Positions 20,717 to 32,920 are shown, counted from the first letter of the stretch. The stretch: DNA of 38,642 nt from Dissophora ornata (GCA_025201705.1 MU616804.1:2237-40878); one strand, 5' to 3'. Notes: generated by a model not told the origin, from the sequence alone. A program made the numbers and translations.

Positions 20717-22294
20717 CTATTCATCGGAGGGCTTGACATCATATCGTCGTCCACGGATTCCCCAGATTCCCCAATTACATTGCGCGGATTGGCGGACATC
20801 CGTCATGTTGATTTCATGCTTCAAGCTTCTAAAGACGTTCTCTCTCGGCTTCATCAGCCAGTCCAGTTCATATCCGCTGCTCTCAATCTGGTTCACGTCG
20901 TTCATCACATCCTTTTCGTCGAAACCCGTTCCAAAGATGGCGCACTTTGTATCCAGCAATAGTGGAATCGTTGGTTTCCACATCTCTTTTGTCGCGGGGT
21001 GTGCAAGTCCTGGGGAGAAGAGGAAGAATACATCGTAGTATGGGTTGAACGGGCCAGCCTCCGCATGGTAGGATTCGTAACGAGAATTGTCGTAGATGAA
21101 CGTCATCTGTTCATAGTGTACGTGTTGATGTGGCTCCTTCGATTTGGTGTGAGGCGGAGTAGCATCCGGTCCCACAAAGTGGATCTGGAAAGCCGTGGAC
21201 GGGAAAAGGTAAGCGAGTTGCATGTAAATGTGAGGTGGAAGATGGGACTCTGCACGGGCGCCCAAACAGAAGATTCGGACCGTGTGTGTTGCGGTGCTTC
21301 GGAGATCCTGAGACTGGGTGATCCCTGGGATAATGGCTGGGTGCAGTGTGTGGCGAAGGGCTGAACGTGTTGGAGGAAAAATATAAAAGCATGCGAACGT
21401 CAGCGGCAGCTTTCAAAACTGAGTCGATTCAATTGGCAACCGTCCTCAGTGCAACCTAGTCAATCGTACCAGCTAATGACTTTAGTCCCTCCACAGTGAG
21501 ATCCTTTCCGAGGCGGTATGGTGAAGACTGGTGGAGAACCGAGCCGATTGTGAGGGGGTAGGTCAAGACATGGGAGACATGGCGCATCGACCGTTCCGAA
21601 TTCATACTGAGGAATCCACGGGTGTACAAGAACGTATCCCAATTTGACAAGTTGATCGCCTCATCGCGATGCTGCGCACCTGTGTTTTTCAATCAATAGA
21701 GCGTCGCGTATCAGAATCTGCAAAGTCTTGTCAAGCCAGGGTTCCTCCATGTTTGCTTCAAGCAGCTTCGCAATTGCTTTTACCTGGAAACTCAAACTCC
21801 TTCATACGACGACCAGATCGAAGATCATGCTCATCCTCATTGACCTCCCTCAGAGTCCCGCAGACATGTTTGTGATGTTCCTTGTCCATTTTGTGATGCT
21901 CCTCGCTACAATGGGTGGGATATCCACAATCAGGACATTCATATGTCGGCAACTTGCTCTTCGTTTCTTCCGTCTCGTGTTCCTTGCACACAGGACAAGT
22001 TCCATGAGCTGAAATCCACTCTCCTTTTGCGCGCACTGCTGGCAGAGGGCTCTTGCTAAGTGGATGGAACAAGTTGGCTTGTTCAAGTACGGGCTCGAAT
22101 TGGGAGGTGAAAGAATCTGATTTGGGCTTGCGGGAAGAAAAGAAGGATTTGAGGGACAGAGATCGTCTGGCGGAGGTTGCTGCTGCAACCTGCGCTGCAA
22201 GTCTTGCGGTGGCCGCCGAGGTTGGCGCTCTAGCCAATGTGGTCCTGGGCAGTGCCCTGAAGGCCGGAGCCAGAGGTCGAATCCGTGACGCCAT
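20717..22294 (-). CDS. MSS51: Mss51-like mitochondrial MYND zinc-finger protein, 3 exons
   Basis: In yeast Mss51 activates translation of mitochondrial COX1 mRNA and chaperones new Cox1, linking synthesis to cytochrome oxidase assembly. Exons 22294-21784, 21679-21470 and 21360-20717 join in frame to 454 aa (yeast 436); introns are 104 and 109 bp. The first 50 residues are rich in Arg/Ala/Ser with no acidic residue, a clear mitochondrial presequence. The MYND finger uses C100-x2-C103, C120-x2-C123, C129-x3-H133, H141-x3-C145. Two Cys-Pro motifs (CPVC, CPDC) match the heme-regulatory CPX motifs known in yeast. The C-terminal domain shows SNWDTFLYTRGF, MRHVSHVLTYPLTIGSVLH, VRIFCLGARAESHLPPHIYM and IHFVGPD. 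I chose the ATG at 22294 (ACCATGG); a GTG 33 bases upstream is in frame but unlikely. Confidence 0.93.
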
Positions 22295-22579
22295 GGTTGC
22301 TTTGCGAGATTTATGGAAGCGATGCACTCTGCGATGCGCCCTGGATCAGCACGAAAAATATATGCGGCCACTCTCGCCAGGCACAACGCGGGTGGGGACT
22401 GCTTGTGCGAAATTGGCAGAGGGCGAAAAGCAACACACCGGTTGCGCACGTGATGGAAATATGGTAGCGTATCTCCTGCGTCGCAGGCACAGGGGACGAG
22501 AGCCATCGTCGGGAGGCCTCATTTGTTTCGTGGATATTCCGCGTCCACATGGGATAGTTCTTTTATTGGAATTGGTCTA
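22295..22579. other. Short gap between NADPH oxidase and Mss51-like gene
   Basis: The two minus-strand genes are separated by 285 bases, which must hold the oxidase terminator and the Mss51 promoter. No other feature seen. Confidence 0.6.
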
Positions 22580-24488
22580 TCACTCTCCGGAAAAGATAAA
22601 CTTGGTGTGCGAACTGCTGCACCGACAGCACTCCCGCTCCAGTGTCCTGCCCAACGCAGGGGAGCCACAGTAAAAGACTCCCACTTTAACCTGGCTTACG
22701 GTGGCTCCTTCCGGCATCAGTCTACCCTTCATGTCCTCAAAAATTGCCGCGAAGTCAGGCCTCCCAAAGTGGATATTGCTGGGGCCGATGATGGCGTCAC
22801 CTTGCTCCATGTTCTCTACGGATCTTGATATCGAACTTGCATCCACAGCATCTGTGTATGGAGTGTGGCGATCATTCTCGGGTGAGTGTATTGATGTTAG
22901 GGAAATGAGTGAGCTGGATCCTGTTGGACGGTCTAGCGGCGATAATAGCTCCTCGTGTTCTCCATACTCGTCATCATCTTCCGAATATCGTCCCTGCACA
23001 ACCGATCCTGTTTTCAGCGGTGGTGGTGATACTGTGGCCGTATCCTGGGTAGTGATTGCGACTCTGGAGCCGCGCCTGGCGGGTTTAATTCGTGATGCTT
23101 TAGAAGATGTAAAGTAGATGTGGATGCGGATCAATCCTGTCCTGAAGAGCTCCATCGTCTTTTCCATCGAGAATAGGGACTGAAACCACTCCAGTTTGTT
23201 AGCATCCCGAGATACCCAATAAAGATCCAATGTCTTTAGACGAGAGCTTTGTGTCTGTTGATGCCGAAACCTAGCGATATCGAACAAAAAATAACAATTA
23301 AAAAAACTTATTTCATGACGACCAGATCTCTCTGCACATCGTCGCACATCTATCGACGCCATGCATCGACGCCTATTGTGTTTGTATTTACCAAATGTGC
23401 CGAAGAATGCCAGAAAAGGTTGTGATTCCGTTCCCTGTCCCAATCAGAACTGCATGATCAAAATTCAGCACATCGTCTTTTGGGCCTCCATACGGACCAT
23501 CGACCCTGATAAGTGGAAGCAACGATCGATCCTGAACAACTTGTGCCTGCTCTAGCCGAGGAGTTTCAGGACCATATCCAAGTAGCCGTCCCAACTGGCT
23601 AGTCCAGTCGCCATCCTGTCGAATATCCAAAGAAATAAACTGCTCGATGGGCGAGGAGGTAATGGTGAATGGGTGCCATTCAAACCTGGAAAGCTGGGGT
23701 ATATTGAGGTAAACATGCTGTCCTGGTCGGTAATGGATCGACGGCTGCTTGAAATTCAATTCCAAAGCGCCTCCCGGGTGAGCGATAGCCGAAGAAAGCG
23801 CAATGGGTTGCCTCGATTCGATGGCTCGGATGCCCCGTTCTGCCAAGTATATCAGCGATGCCAGAACCACGTATCTCCAGGACCCATACCCCCGACATTG
23901 GCCTTCATTCGTTTTGACAAAGCAGCCATAGCCATGGAAAGCATAGAATACCATAACTAGGAGTGCTAGATGGTGTGTGTACCAAAAGACTTCATAGTTT
24001 CTCTTCCGGATCTTTCTGTGGGCTGTCACGAACATGATCCCGAGTAACAACAGCATCCAGTATCCTGTCACTCCGGCCCAAGTTCCGAAATGGTAAGACA
24101 TGGCATCGCCCAGCCCCAGCTGTTCCAGTCGATAAAAGTTGACACAGTGGCCGAGGACGTGGATGGCGAGGAAGGTGAGGATGTGGTAGGCTAGGTATTT
24201 GTGGTAGTTGGTCAGACTGGAACGGCCACCCTCGGAAATGGCGCCTTGGCCGATATGGAGGAGTGCAAATGCGATCCGTGAGATATAGGAGAGTAGTTTG
24301 CGACAGACCGGAAGCGTGACCAGGGTCATGTCAAAGGCCAGGCAGAGGGCGGCTCCTCGGGAGCAGTAGATCGAGAATCCAATGGCGTTAATGTCGGATA
24401 ACTCTGGATCGTTCCGTTGGAGTCGAAACCCGTAGACGAAGATTACGACATGGCAGGCAGAGATTAGGCTCTTAACTGCGGTCGACAT
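22580..24488 (-). CDS. NADPH oxidase (NoxA/NoxB-type, no EF hands), 2 exons
   Basis: Membrane flavocytochrome that passes electrons from cytosolic NADPH through FAD and two hemes to oxygen, giving superoxide; in fungi it acts in hyphal differentiation. Exons 24488-23392 and 23270-22580, with a 121-bp intron joining TTTG to GTTTCGG in frame, give 595 aa. Heme ligands are H96 and H110 (14 apart) and H172 and H185 (13 apart), the spacing seen in human NOX2. FAD motif HPFTITSSP is at 272-280, VDGPYGGP at 329-336, NADPH-loop GTGNGITTF at 350-358, and CGSP at 567-570. Two oddities: an acidic, Ser-rich insert at about 423-533 between IYFTSS and GRPDFAAIF, and an end at FIFSGE where relatives continue to a terminal aromatic residue. 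No EF hand is present, so regulation by p67phox/NoxR-type partners is expected. Confidence 0.93.
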
Positions 24489-25529
24489 TTAGAACAAGGA
24501 ATGAGGGTCAAATTAGCGTGAAGAAGCGTAGGAATGGCGATGTGTTCATGAGTAATAATGGTAGTGTGCGATGCCGGAACGAGAGGAAGCGCGAGCCATG
24601 GCAAGCGAGCGCAGAGTAATGAGTGAAAGAGATGCTGAGATGCTGGACCTTGTCTCACTCTATTTCCAGCGTAATAAAATGGCGGTGCAAAATAAGGTAT
24701 GATGGACCCACTTCCATATTTGGGGCAAGGCGCCAGGAGGCACGCGGGTCGCACGCGACTTGAAGACTAAACGACGCGTAGGTTGTTTGATTGGCATCGG
24801 CGGCGCAAGGTCCATGACAAGCGCGCTGTGTCGCGATGGACAGGATATCTTCATTGCCGTATTTGTCTGGAATGCAGAAAGTAGCTCGCAGCGGATCTCC
24901 TTGCCATTCGACGTGTGCAAAAAAGGCACATCTCAACCACACCTGAGAGCCTGGGCGCATTATATGAAAAAGGTCGGCTCTCAGGTAGCGCAGAATATGC
25001 CTCGGAGCTGTCCAGAGAGCGAATCAGTCTTTAATCATGCTTTTGGTGGACTTTACACCAGTGCCGCAAGATGATATCCTTTATTCACATTGCCATTGGG
25101 AGAGGGGGAGAGAGCGCACGTCTGACACCCAATGGGAAAGCAATCGAGGAAAGACAATGTGTAGCCATTTTAGACGTCCCTGTGCCATCAAGGTCCTGAA
25201 GCCAACCTGGGCTCTGGCAGTGTTTACTCTGTGTCCCACTTTGTTCGGTAGTACATGTCTCCTGTTGTCCCCTTGTCCTTCTCCCCTCCGCACACAACGT
25301 TTAATTAGAATTCTTCTCAGACCTCTGTCTGTTCGTCTGTTGAGAAAAGTAGTTTCCTATTCCTCTCTTTCTTCACACAACTCACCCATCTCAGTCTCTC
25401 GCCCTCATTCGCTTGTTAGAAAACGGGGTGTGAGAGAAGAAAACATCTATTTTTTTCTCCATCACGGAATCTCATTCCTCGCCTCCCTCCTCTTTCCAAC
25501 ACTCATCTTTGCCCCCTGGCTTGTGAAAA
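24489..25529. other. Divergent promoter region between NADPH oxidase and Gln-rich gene
   Basis: About 1 kb between genes transcribed in opposite directions. The last 250 bases before 25530 are strongly pyrimidine-rich on the plus strand, a usual leader style in this window. No gene seen. Confidence 0.6.
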
Positions 25530-25555
25530 ATGGCCACGAGGTTCACCTCACTGCC

Positions 25556-25591
<36 letters not shown>

Positions 25592-28500
25592 GCAGTATCA
25601 GCAACAGCAGCAGCAACAGTATCAGCAACAGCAACAGCAGCAGCAACGATTTCCCCCCACGAATCATTTTCAGGAAGATCATCCCATCCCGGTCGAGTCG
25701 TCTGAATGGAATTCTTACAATGAGCAGGGCGTGGTACATGTACGGTTTTTGTCCGCATCATCTTTTTTTTATTCGTCGAGAACAAATTAAGAAAACGCCA
25801 GGGATATTCTATCCCTTGTAAACTGACCCCTGTTCTCACTCGCTTACTTCACATGATGTACTTGCTTGCAGAAACCATCAACCGGATCTGTGAGCTCTGC
25901 CAAGAGCTGGACCTCCGCAGATCCTTACAGCAGTCAGGCCTATCATTCTGGCACCCCACCTCAGCTGTACCAGGCATCTTTCTCCTCTCCACAATCACGA
26001 GGCTCCCCATCCACGTTTGCTACTGCCAGAAACAGGAGTAGCAGTAACGCGAGCAACATCAGTGGAGGCGGCTATGGCGGCTACAATTACACAGGTAGCC
26101 ATATGAGTCATGTAAGCCAGCAGAGCAACAGCAGCCTCACTTATACTCACCCGCCAGGTCAGTATTATCAGCAGCAACAACAACAACAGCAACAGCAGCA
26201 GCAGTCTTGGCAGTACCAGCAACACCAATCCCAGCATGAGAACTACCAGGATGGCTCATCGGGGCAGCCCTATAACTCATTCTCGAGAACCAACTCTAAT
26301 GGCACAGTCCGCTCAGACCTGAACGCGGCTGGACCCGTCGACACGAACGGGAGCGCCAATGGTTTCGCGCCGATGTCTCGGATAGCAACAATGGCGCAAG
26401 GACAAGACCAACAAGGCTACCAGGCCTACAGCACCCCGGATAGCCATCTTGCCGACTACCAACAACAGCAGCAGCGACAATATCGAACTTCACCCATGGA
26501 CGGCTTGTCCTCGTCGGTCAATCGCACATATCAGCAGGAGGCCCCGACATCTCAGTCGCTGATGCAATCCATGGATCCAACCGCAATTAGCCCACATGGT
26601 TCTCCCAGGGTCGCTCCACGTTCTGCTCAGAAGAGGAGGGAACCAGCCGGCACAAATCAATTGCCCGGAACCTCTGGTGAGGGTGGCTTACCGTCATTGG
26701 ATGAATATGAGGAGATGCTGCAGAAGATGACATCGCCGCCGTCTGGCAATGGCCCTCGGGAACCTCGGACAAATCTGAGAAGAGCTGAAAATAATAATGA
26801 AGCCAGGTCAGAGCGAATGGCGCGTCAAGCAAGAAAGTTACAACAACAGCAGCAGCCAGGTCTCAACTTGGAGCATGAGCAGGGACAACAGGCCGGTAGC
26901 GGAGGTCATTTATCAGTGTCTGCGGAGAGTAGGAAGTTGAGACGAAGAAGCAGTTTGCCTACGTCATTTGGTGAGCTCCCCAGTCGGGTAATGACAAACT
27001 TGAAAAGGCGAAGCAGTGGCATGCAGCGATCGCCCAGCGATACCATACCGGTGCAGGCCCAGACCCTGACTGAAGCCCCTCTGCACGAGGCTTCTGCATT
27101 CGGAGGTCGACTCAACGGCAACAGACGGTCTTGGGAAGACGAGAGCGTAGCTCCCAGGGAGGATCTAATCCACAGGGCAGATCATTCTCAGAGCTTGAAC
27201 GCAGCAGGCAGCAAGTTCTTGTTGCACGCTGACGAGGACGACGACACTCGGCCTAGTTACTCGGACGAGTCTGATCGACAGAGACTAGACCAGCAACGGA
27301 AGAACAGGAACTCGGATGGACTCTCTTTCCATGGACCGAAACCGCCTCTGACGACCAAGTCCCAGCTGCGATTGAGCCATACACTGAGCCAGTCTGACAT
27401 CGATGATGTCGCTGCCATATCTGCCACCAACAGCAATGAGATGAACCATGGCAGCGAGTCCGCATTTGGTGCAAATCGGTCAAATATTGATGATGCCGAT
27501 CGTCAGATCGACCAGTTCCAAATGGATCTTCAACAGTTACAACAGAATGGAACAACGTCAACTAGAGCTCATGCCCACACCAATCCCAAAGCTGGATCCA
27601 GTGCTTCTTCCTCTCGCTCCAGAGCTACAACACCACTGGACATGGTTACAGAAGAAGGCTACCCCATTCCTACAGGAGCTCCTAGCCGTCAACAGCTCCT
27701 GGCATCTATGGATGATGGTGGTGGTGGAGCTGTGCCCTCTTCTAACAATCGATCCCTCACTCCAACATCTACACGTTCGAGATCCACAACCCCTGTTGCC
27801 AGCATTCGGCCTCCACTAGGCCCTGCACCGGGCCCTGCACCTATGTCAATGATGTCTGCACCCATCAACGCAAACAGTGGGTATGCATCCCCCACCAATT
27901 CTTCAAACGCCCCCCGGAAAGGATCGCCTGCCGGCCGCCGGGTCAAACCCAGTCCGCCAGCGTCGACTTCGATCCTTCCACCAACCACACTAAGACCCAG
28001 AGCTGGATCCATCGCATCGCTCAGCAGTATGAACAGTATGAACAGCATCGCAATCGATAGTGCTCTGCAACAAGCACCTCCGTCGTTACCTCTACCCTCT
28101 TTACCGCCGCCACCAACTTCAGCTCCACCTCCATCAAGCAATGCAAGCGATGTAGCGTCTCAGCGACGGAGGAAGGCATCTGGAGGCAAGGAGCTGGTTC
28201 TCCCTACGCCGCAGATGCTTGCCGACTACGCCCTAGTCGGTCAAGGCCAAGGTCAAGACTCTTTACCAACCCCGGCCTCTTTACCCTCCATGAGCCCTGA
28301 TATGGGAGAGTTGGCCTCTTCCACCTTGGCCTCCTCTTCGCCTAACCACCAATCTCAGATCTCTCGTCTGAAGAAGAGAGTGAGTACGCTGGAAAAAGAA
28401 TTGGAGACGCTCGGCAAGGATCTCTCGGGCCGGATCCGGGATGGAGGTGAGCTGCAGTTCAAGGTCGAGCAACTGACTGTGGAACGCGATGCCCTTGAGA

Positions 28501-29816
28501 AGCAAGTCGCTGTGCTGCAGGATCGGGTCTTCAGGGACATGGATGAAGAGGATCCAGAACTACAGCAAGCGTTGAGTGAGATCCGAGAACAACGAGATAT
28601 GCTACTGAAGGAGTGTTTGACGCGGCAGGACCTAGCGCGAGATGCCTCTTCCTCTGCTGGAGTTCTAAATCTGGATAGTAATGGCGGGGCCACGGAGGTG
28701 GAGATGTTGAAGACTCAGTTGAAAGAGAAGGAGCAGACTATCCAGCGACTAGTCGCGGAACAGAAGCCACCCAACGGCGCTGCAGCTTCGTTGTCTGACA
28801 ACTTGGACGCTTCCACCCTGTTGGCAGAGCGGTCGTTCCTTGAGAAGGAGGTGGCGGATACTCGAGACGAGCTCCAACGAATCCAAGCCTTGCTCTCTGA
28901 GCGTGAACAAAATGCCGCTCGGGACCAGAAGCTTCGCGAAGAACTTGAGCTCAAATTGGAGGCCATGAAACTGATGGAGGAGACAGGTGGCAATCACACT
29001 TTGGAACCCAAGCAACTCGACAATTTCATCCTTCAACAAGAACTTGACACCTTACGCTCAGAACGTGGAACCCAGCGCCAAGACCTTGACGCACTAAAGG
29101 CGCGCTTGCAGCAAGAAGAAGTCCAATACCGCAGCCTCCAGGACACTTTCCAACGTCTTACCTCCAAGCACTCACAACTCGAATCCCAACATGCCGACGA
29201 AATCCAAAATATCCAACGTAACCATGAAGAGGTTCTCGAAAAGGTCGTGATAGATCACGCCAACATTCTCACGGACCTCACCGAACAATCCAAAACCGAT
29301 TTCGAGCGTGGCTTTCATAAAGAGCGCCAGGAATCAGTCGCACGGGAAAAGGTCATGAAGACACGAATGGAAGAGCAATCTGTCAGGAACGATATGCTCG
29401 AAGAAAAGTTGTACCTGCAGGAGATGGCGCAGACGAAAGTGGAGGAGACGTTGAATGAAGAAAGGGAAGCTTGGGGACTACAGAAGGGCTCGCTGGAACG
29501 GCAGCTAACGATGGAGCAGTTGCAGCAGCAGGAGAATGTGTTTAGGATAGAGCAGGCCGAGAAGGAAAACAGGCGGCTGCGAGCTATCCTAGCAGACTTG
29601 GATCTTGTGGCCCTGTTATCTTCCAAGAGCGAACCTGAAAGCGAATCGAGGGATAAGGAGGATATGACGGCGACGTACGAGAACCAAAAACGACAATGGA
29701 TGGACCAGGTCCGTCTATTGAAGCACAAGATGGCAACGGCCGAAGCGGCCACTGCAGAAATCCTGCACAAGAATATGGATCTGATGGTGGCCCTTGATGC
29801 AGTGCAGTCTCTGTAG
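25530..29816 (+). CDS. Large Gln-rich protein with C-terminal coiled coil, unrecognised
   Basis: I do not recognise a family. Exon 1 (25530-25733, ATG after AAAA) and exon 2 (25872-29816) are joined by an intron of about 138 bp; a second donor six bases later (GTACGG at 25740) is also in phase, so the protein is about 1382 or 1384 aa. Residues 10-39 are almost pure Gln with two Tyr, encoded by mixed CAG/CAA; another Gln run is near 168-180. Residues 40-890 are low-complexity Ser/Pro/Asn/Gln with basic-Ser clusters (RKLRRRSSLPTS, LKRRSSGMQRSP) that suit AGC-kinase or 14-3-3 sites. From about 895 to the end the sequence is heptad-rich (SRLKKRVSTLEKELETLGKD onward). No enzyme motif or membrane segment was found. 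A cytoskeletal, polarity or scaffold role is possible but is only inference. Confidence 0.85.
25555..25648 (+). repeat. CAG/CAA polyglutamine tract
   Basis: Mixed CAG and CAA codons encode about 30 Gln interrupted by two Tyr in exon 1 of the Gln-rich gene. The codon mixing reduces slippage compared with a pure repeat. Its reverse complement gives a spurious Leu-rich frame. Confidence 0.9.
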
Positions 29817-29886
29817 ACTGAAATGCATCACAATTTATTTTTACATGACCCCTCCAAGCTCAAGACGAAAAAGCAACATAGACAAG

Positions 29887-29892
29887 AATAAA
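29887..29892 (+). terminator. Polyadenylation signal of Gln-rich coiled-coil gene
   Basis: AATAAA 71 bases after the stop at 29816, in the 403-base gap between this gene and the convergent bZIP gene. Confidence 0.45.
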
Positions 29893-30060
29893 ACGCAACT
29901 AACGAACTACCACCATTATTTGTAAGATACAGCACCCGTGCAAGATTCTTTCCGTTGTTGACAACACCTCCACAGGGAGTATTTCTTTGGTGTCAGTGCA
30001 ATAACAGGCGCAGTAGATCTTTAAAGTCGATGGGGCGTTAGTAAAACGCTTAAGAATCAA

Positions 30061-30066
30061 TTTATT
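30061..30066 (-). terminator. Polyadenylation signal of bZIP gene
   Basis: AATAAA on the minus strand, about 154 bases beyond the bZIP stop at 30220. Confidence 0.35.
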
Positions 30067-30219
30067 ACGTTGGTTATAATTATATGTTACAATTACTCTG
30101 TACTTCGTTATTTGTCATCACCTTACTAAAAATAAAAAAATATGCGTTCTACGATTTTTCCCCAGAAACGCTTTCTTCTAGCGACTTTGGGGCAACGAAA
30201 AAATTACCCGAGATGTCGT

Positions 30220-32920
30220 CTATACTGTTCCCACATGGGGTTGTTGCTCCGCTCGAGTGTACCGATCCTCCCTCTCAGATTCATAATGATCCCCTTCATA
30301 CCCTCCCTGACGCCCATAACTGCCGTTGCCATTACTCGTTGGGACACCCTCTTGAACAATGTCCATATCTGACAGTCCATGGGGATTGTCTTGAGACCCG
30401 CGTGAATGGCCATAATAGTCCGATGACTGCCTTGAATGCTGAGATGGCTGCTGCTGAGAGGGGGGGTGAGCATGGCTAACTGTGGGCGAATAAGGGAACG
30501 GAGCTGGCGATGAGGGGTATTCGCGATCAAAGCTGTGTTGTTGTTGGGGTGGAGTAGGACGCTGTGGCGGCTGCTGCTGCTTCTGAGAGAATTGTGGTGG
30601 AATTTGGGGCAAAGCAGGGGCGCTACCTCCGAATCGGATATCTGCAGAGGTCATTTCGGGACTCTCTGTCTTTGTTCGCCACTGATGGCGGTATTCGGAG
30701 ATGGATCCCCAACTGGGCTGTTTCTTGATCGCATGGAGTCGACGCTGTTCAGAGAGAGAACTCCAACTCGATTGTTTTTTCACAGAGTGGTGGTAAGGAT
30801 GTGGGTGGGAATCCTGGGTCCTGTAAAGGTCAGGTCCCGGCCAATTGACAGTTCCATCACTGGGTCTTTTCTTGCTCAGATCATACGTAGACGATGAAGA
30901 GGACGATGGGGGAAAGGCTGGATCTCCGTGTCCAGTATTCGGTGATGTGTGAGAGCTAGGGTTCGCACCTGTTGATCGTGAGTTCTGGTTCGAGGTATAG
31001 AGTGGCATCCGCTCATGTGTTGGGGAGAGAGGCGAGCCCGGATAGTGATGCATCGAGGAGTCGTGTGGTCCAGACAGAGGTGACCTGTTGCTCGGTGAAG
31101 GAGATGACATCTCCGCTCTAGAATCCACAGTTCCACGGTAGTTGTGGATGCGAGGACCATCGTCCTCCTTGCTCTCTGAAGTAGGTGCAGGATACGATCC
31201 GGTTCGACCGAGGTTCAGGGACGACTCGGACGGGTGGCGATGGAGGTGACGAAGAGGACGACCTTGTTCTATTTCATGATCAGAGTCGGGTCGCTGGAAA
31301 GAGGAGGACATCTTGCTATTCAATGACAGATGCTTGATCGAGCCGTTTGAGAGTGGAGGCGAAGATGCGTGGTAGGCTTGACGCAAGTGCTGCGCTGACT
31401 GGTGACGTCCCAGAGCCGGCCGCATCGATGAAGAGTGGAAATGATCGAAGGGTCCAGTGCTTTCAAAGGGCCGCTCGCGAGCCCAGTCTCGTTCCCGATC
31501 CCACTCGCGCTCTCCCCTGCCCAAAGGTCCTGATGGCCCCATTGCTCCGTCCTGTTGAGGAAGGGGTGAGGGCAAGGGTGAGGACGTTGACGAGGGCTGC
31601 TGTTTCATTTGCAACTGTAGGGTTGCGAACATTGTTTCCAACTCTCGATTGCGCGCTGCCAGGGCAATGAGTTGGCTCTCAGCTGCCTGCAACAACTCGG
31701 CTTTTCGCTCCAGCTCCCGGACATATAGGTCCTTTCGTAGCCTGAAAGCCCTTTGTGCAGCTCGGTTCTGGGCCGCACGCTTGCTTGTGTTTCGGCCTTG
31801 CTCTGCAGCACTTGATTTACTGCCATTGGAGTCCTTTGCTCCAGCAGTCACTCCCGTACCTGTCTTGGACGCGGTAGTGGCGGCGGCTGATGTTGATGGC
31901 CTAGACTCCGCGTGCGAATTCTGATTGGCTGGATTTGGTCCTAGAGACATACTTGTAGAAGAGCCTGAGCTTGCACTCCCGCGATGGAGGTGTCCATGCC
32001 CGTGGCTATTGTTTTGGAGATACTCCATCGTCGAGATCGAGTCCGCCCTTGAAAGACTTGAGCTAGTAGCTGTCGATGGAGGAGCGGAGGGTGAGCTCAT
32101 GTAAAGGTCTATTATTAATTCGATAAGGCGTCCACATCGCCAATACGGGTTGTAAAAAAATAAAATAACAAAATAGGTCCGATTAGTTTCGCTGGTCTTG
32201 AAACTCGTCTGGCGTTTATGTAATTTGTCATTGTTTGCTGATGCGTTGCTCAACATAATAAAACAACGCTTGCCAACCATGAACGCCCTCTGGTCAAGAT
32301 ACAACCAGGGACCTCGTGATTAGGACGATGGGTGAATTAATCTTATCGACCACAGCTGAGAAAGAGTACAGTACCTGGTATCGATCCGGACGAGGGCGCA
32401 AACCGGCCGACTGTGTCATGGCTCTGGTAGCTCGACTGCTGCTGCTGCTGTGACCGTTGTTGGTGAAAGTGTTGATGGAGATGAGGATCAGATGATTGTG
32501 ACCGAGGCTGGCCAGAGGGCGCGGTGTGGTGAACGGGTACACGGCCGTGATCAGATTCAGGTCCGAGAGCCTTGTCCAGCTCTCGCAGGGGAGGGAGTGT
32601 CAATGAAGGCGTGGGCGCAGGGCCGGGACCAGGACCGAGCATGCCGGATGAGGGCTGAGATTGTGTTACTGTGGCGGTGGGATGAGGGGACGAGGACAGG
32701 ACAGATGAGAAAGAGGCTGGCCGTTGAGTAGAGTTTGGCGCAGAAGGGGGCGGGGCTCGCTGGGGGTAGGAGTGAGAGTGCGAGTGGAGAAGCTGTACGA
32801 CCAGAGGCGGGCCCTTGTTGTTGCTGTTGCTGTTGATGTTGCGGCAGCTATTGTTGTTGTTGCTGTAGCTGTTGTTGTGCTCACTTCGCAACGGACCTGT
32901 CGCGTTCAAAGTTGAGAAAC
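30220..32920 (-). CDS. bZIP transcription factor, AP-1/Yap-like DNA-binding domain
   Basis: Nuclear DNA-binding regulator. Exon 32108-30220 carries the bZIP: basic region KRAAQNRAAQRAFRLRKD (about 31790-31735) with the NxxAQxxFR signature of fungal AP-1/Pap1 proteins, followed by a leucine zipper (LERKAELLQAAESQLIALAA). An upstream exon 32920-32375 joins in frame through a 266-bp intron (donor GTACTG, acceptor AATAG); it is Gln/His/Ser/Pro-rich with LPPLRELDKAL. The combined part is over 800 aa. No cysteine occurs after the in-frame Met at 32100, so the Cys-rich redox domains of Yap1 are absent. The C-terminal half is Ser/Pro/His-rich and contains a duplicated KKQxSWxSxSExR motif. The initiator lies further upstream, or translation starts at the ATG at 32100 from an internal promoter. 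Confidence 0.82.

Noticed and set aside
21680..21783. Open frame inside the first Mss51 intron (KAIAKLLEANMEEPWLDKTL onward)
   Set aside because: It is in a different phase from both flanking exons. Splicing it out with GT-AG sites rejoins the conserved text FEFPG to AQHRDEAINLSNWD. Retention gives a stop after a few codons.
22294..24488. Functional pairing of NADPH oxidase and Mss51 as a redox module
   Set aside because: They are adjacent on one strand, but fungal genes are rarely co-transcribed and nothing in the sequence links them; the 285-base gap is ordinary.
25543..25839. Leu/Ala/Val-rich minus-strand frames opposite the Gln tract
   Set aside because: They are reverse translations of CAG/CAA repeats, not membrane proteins.
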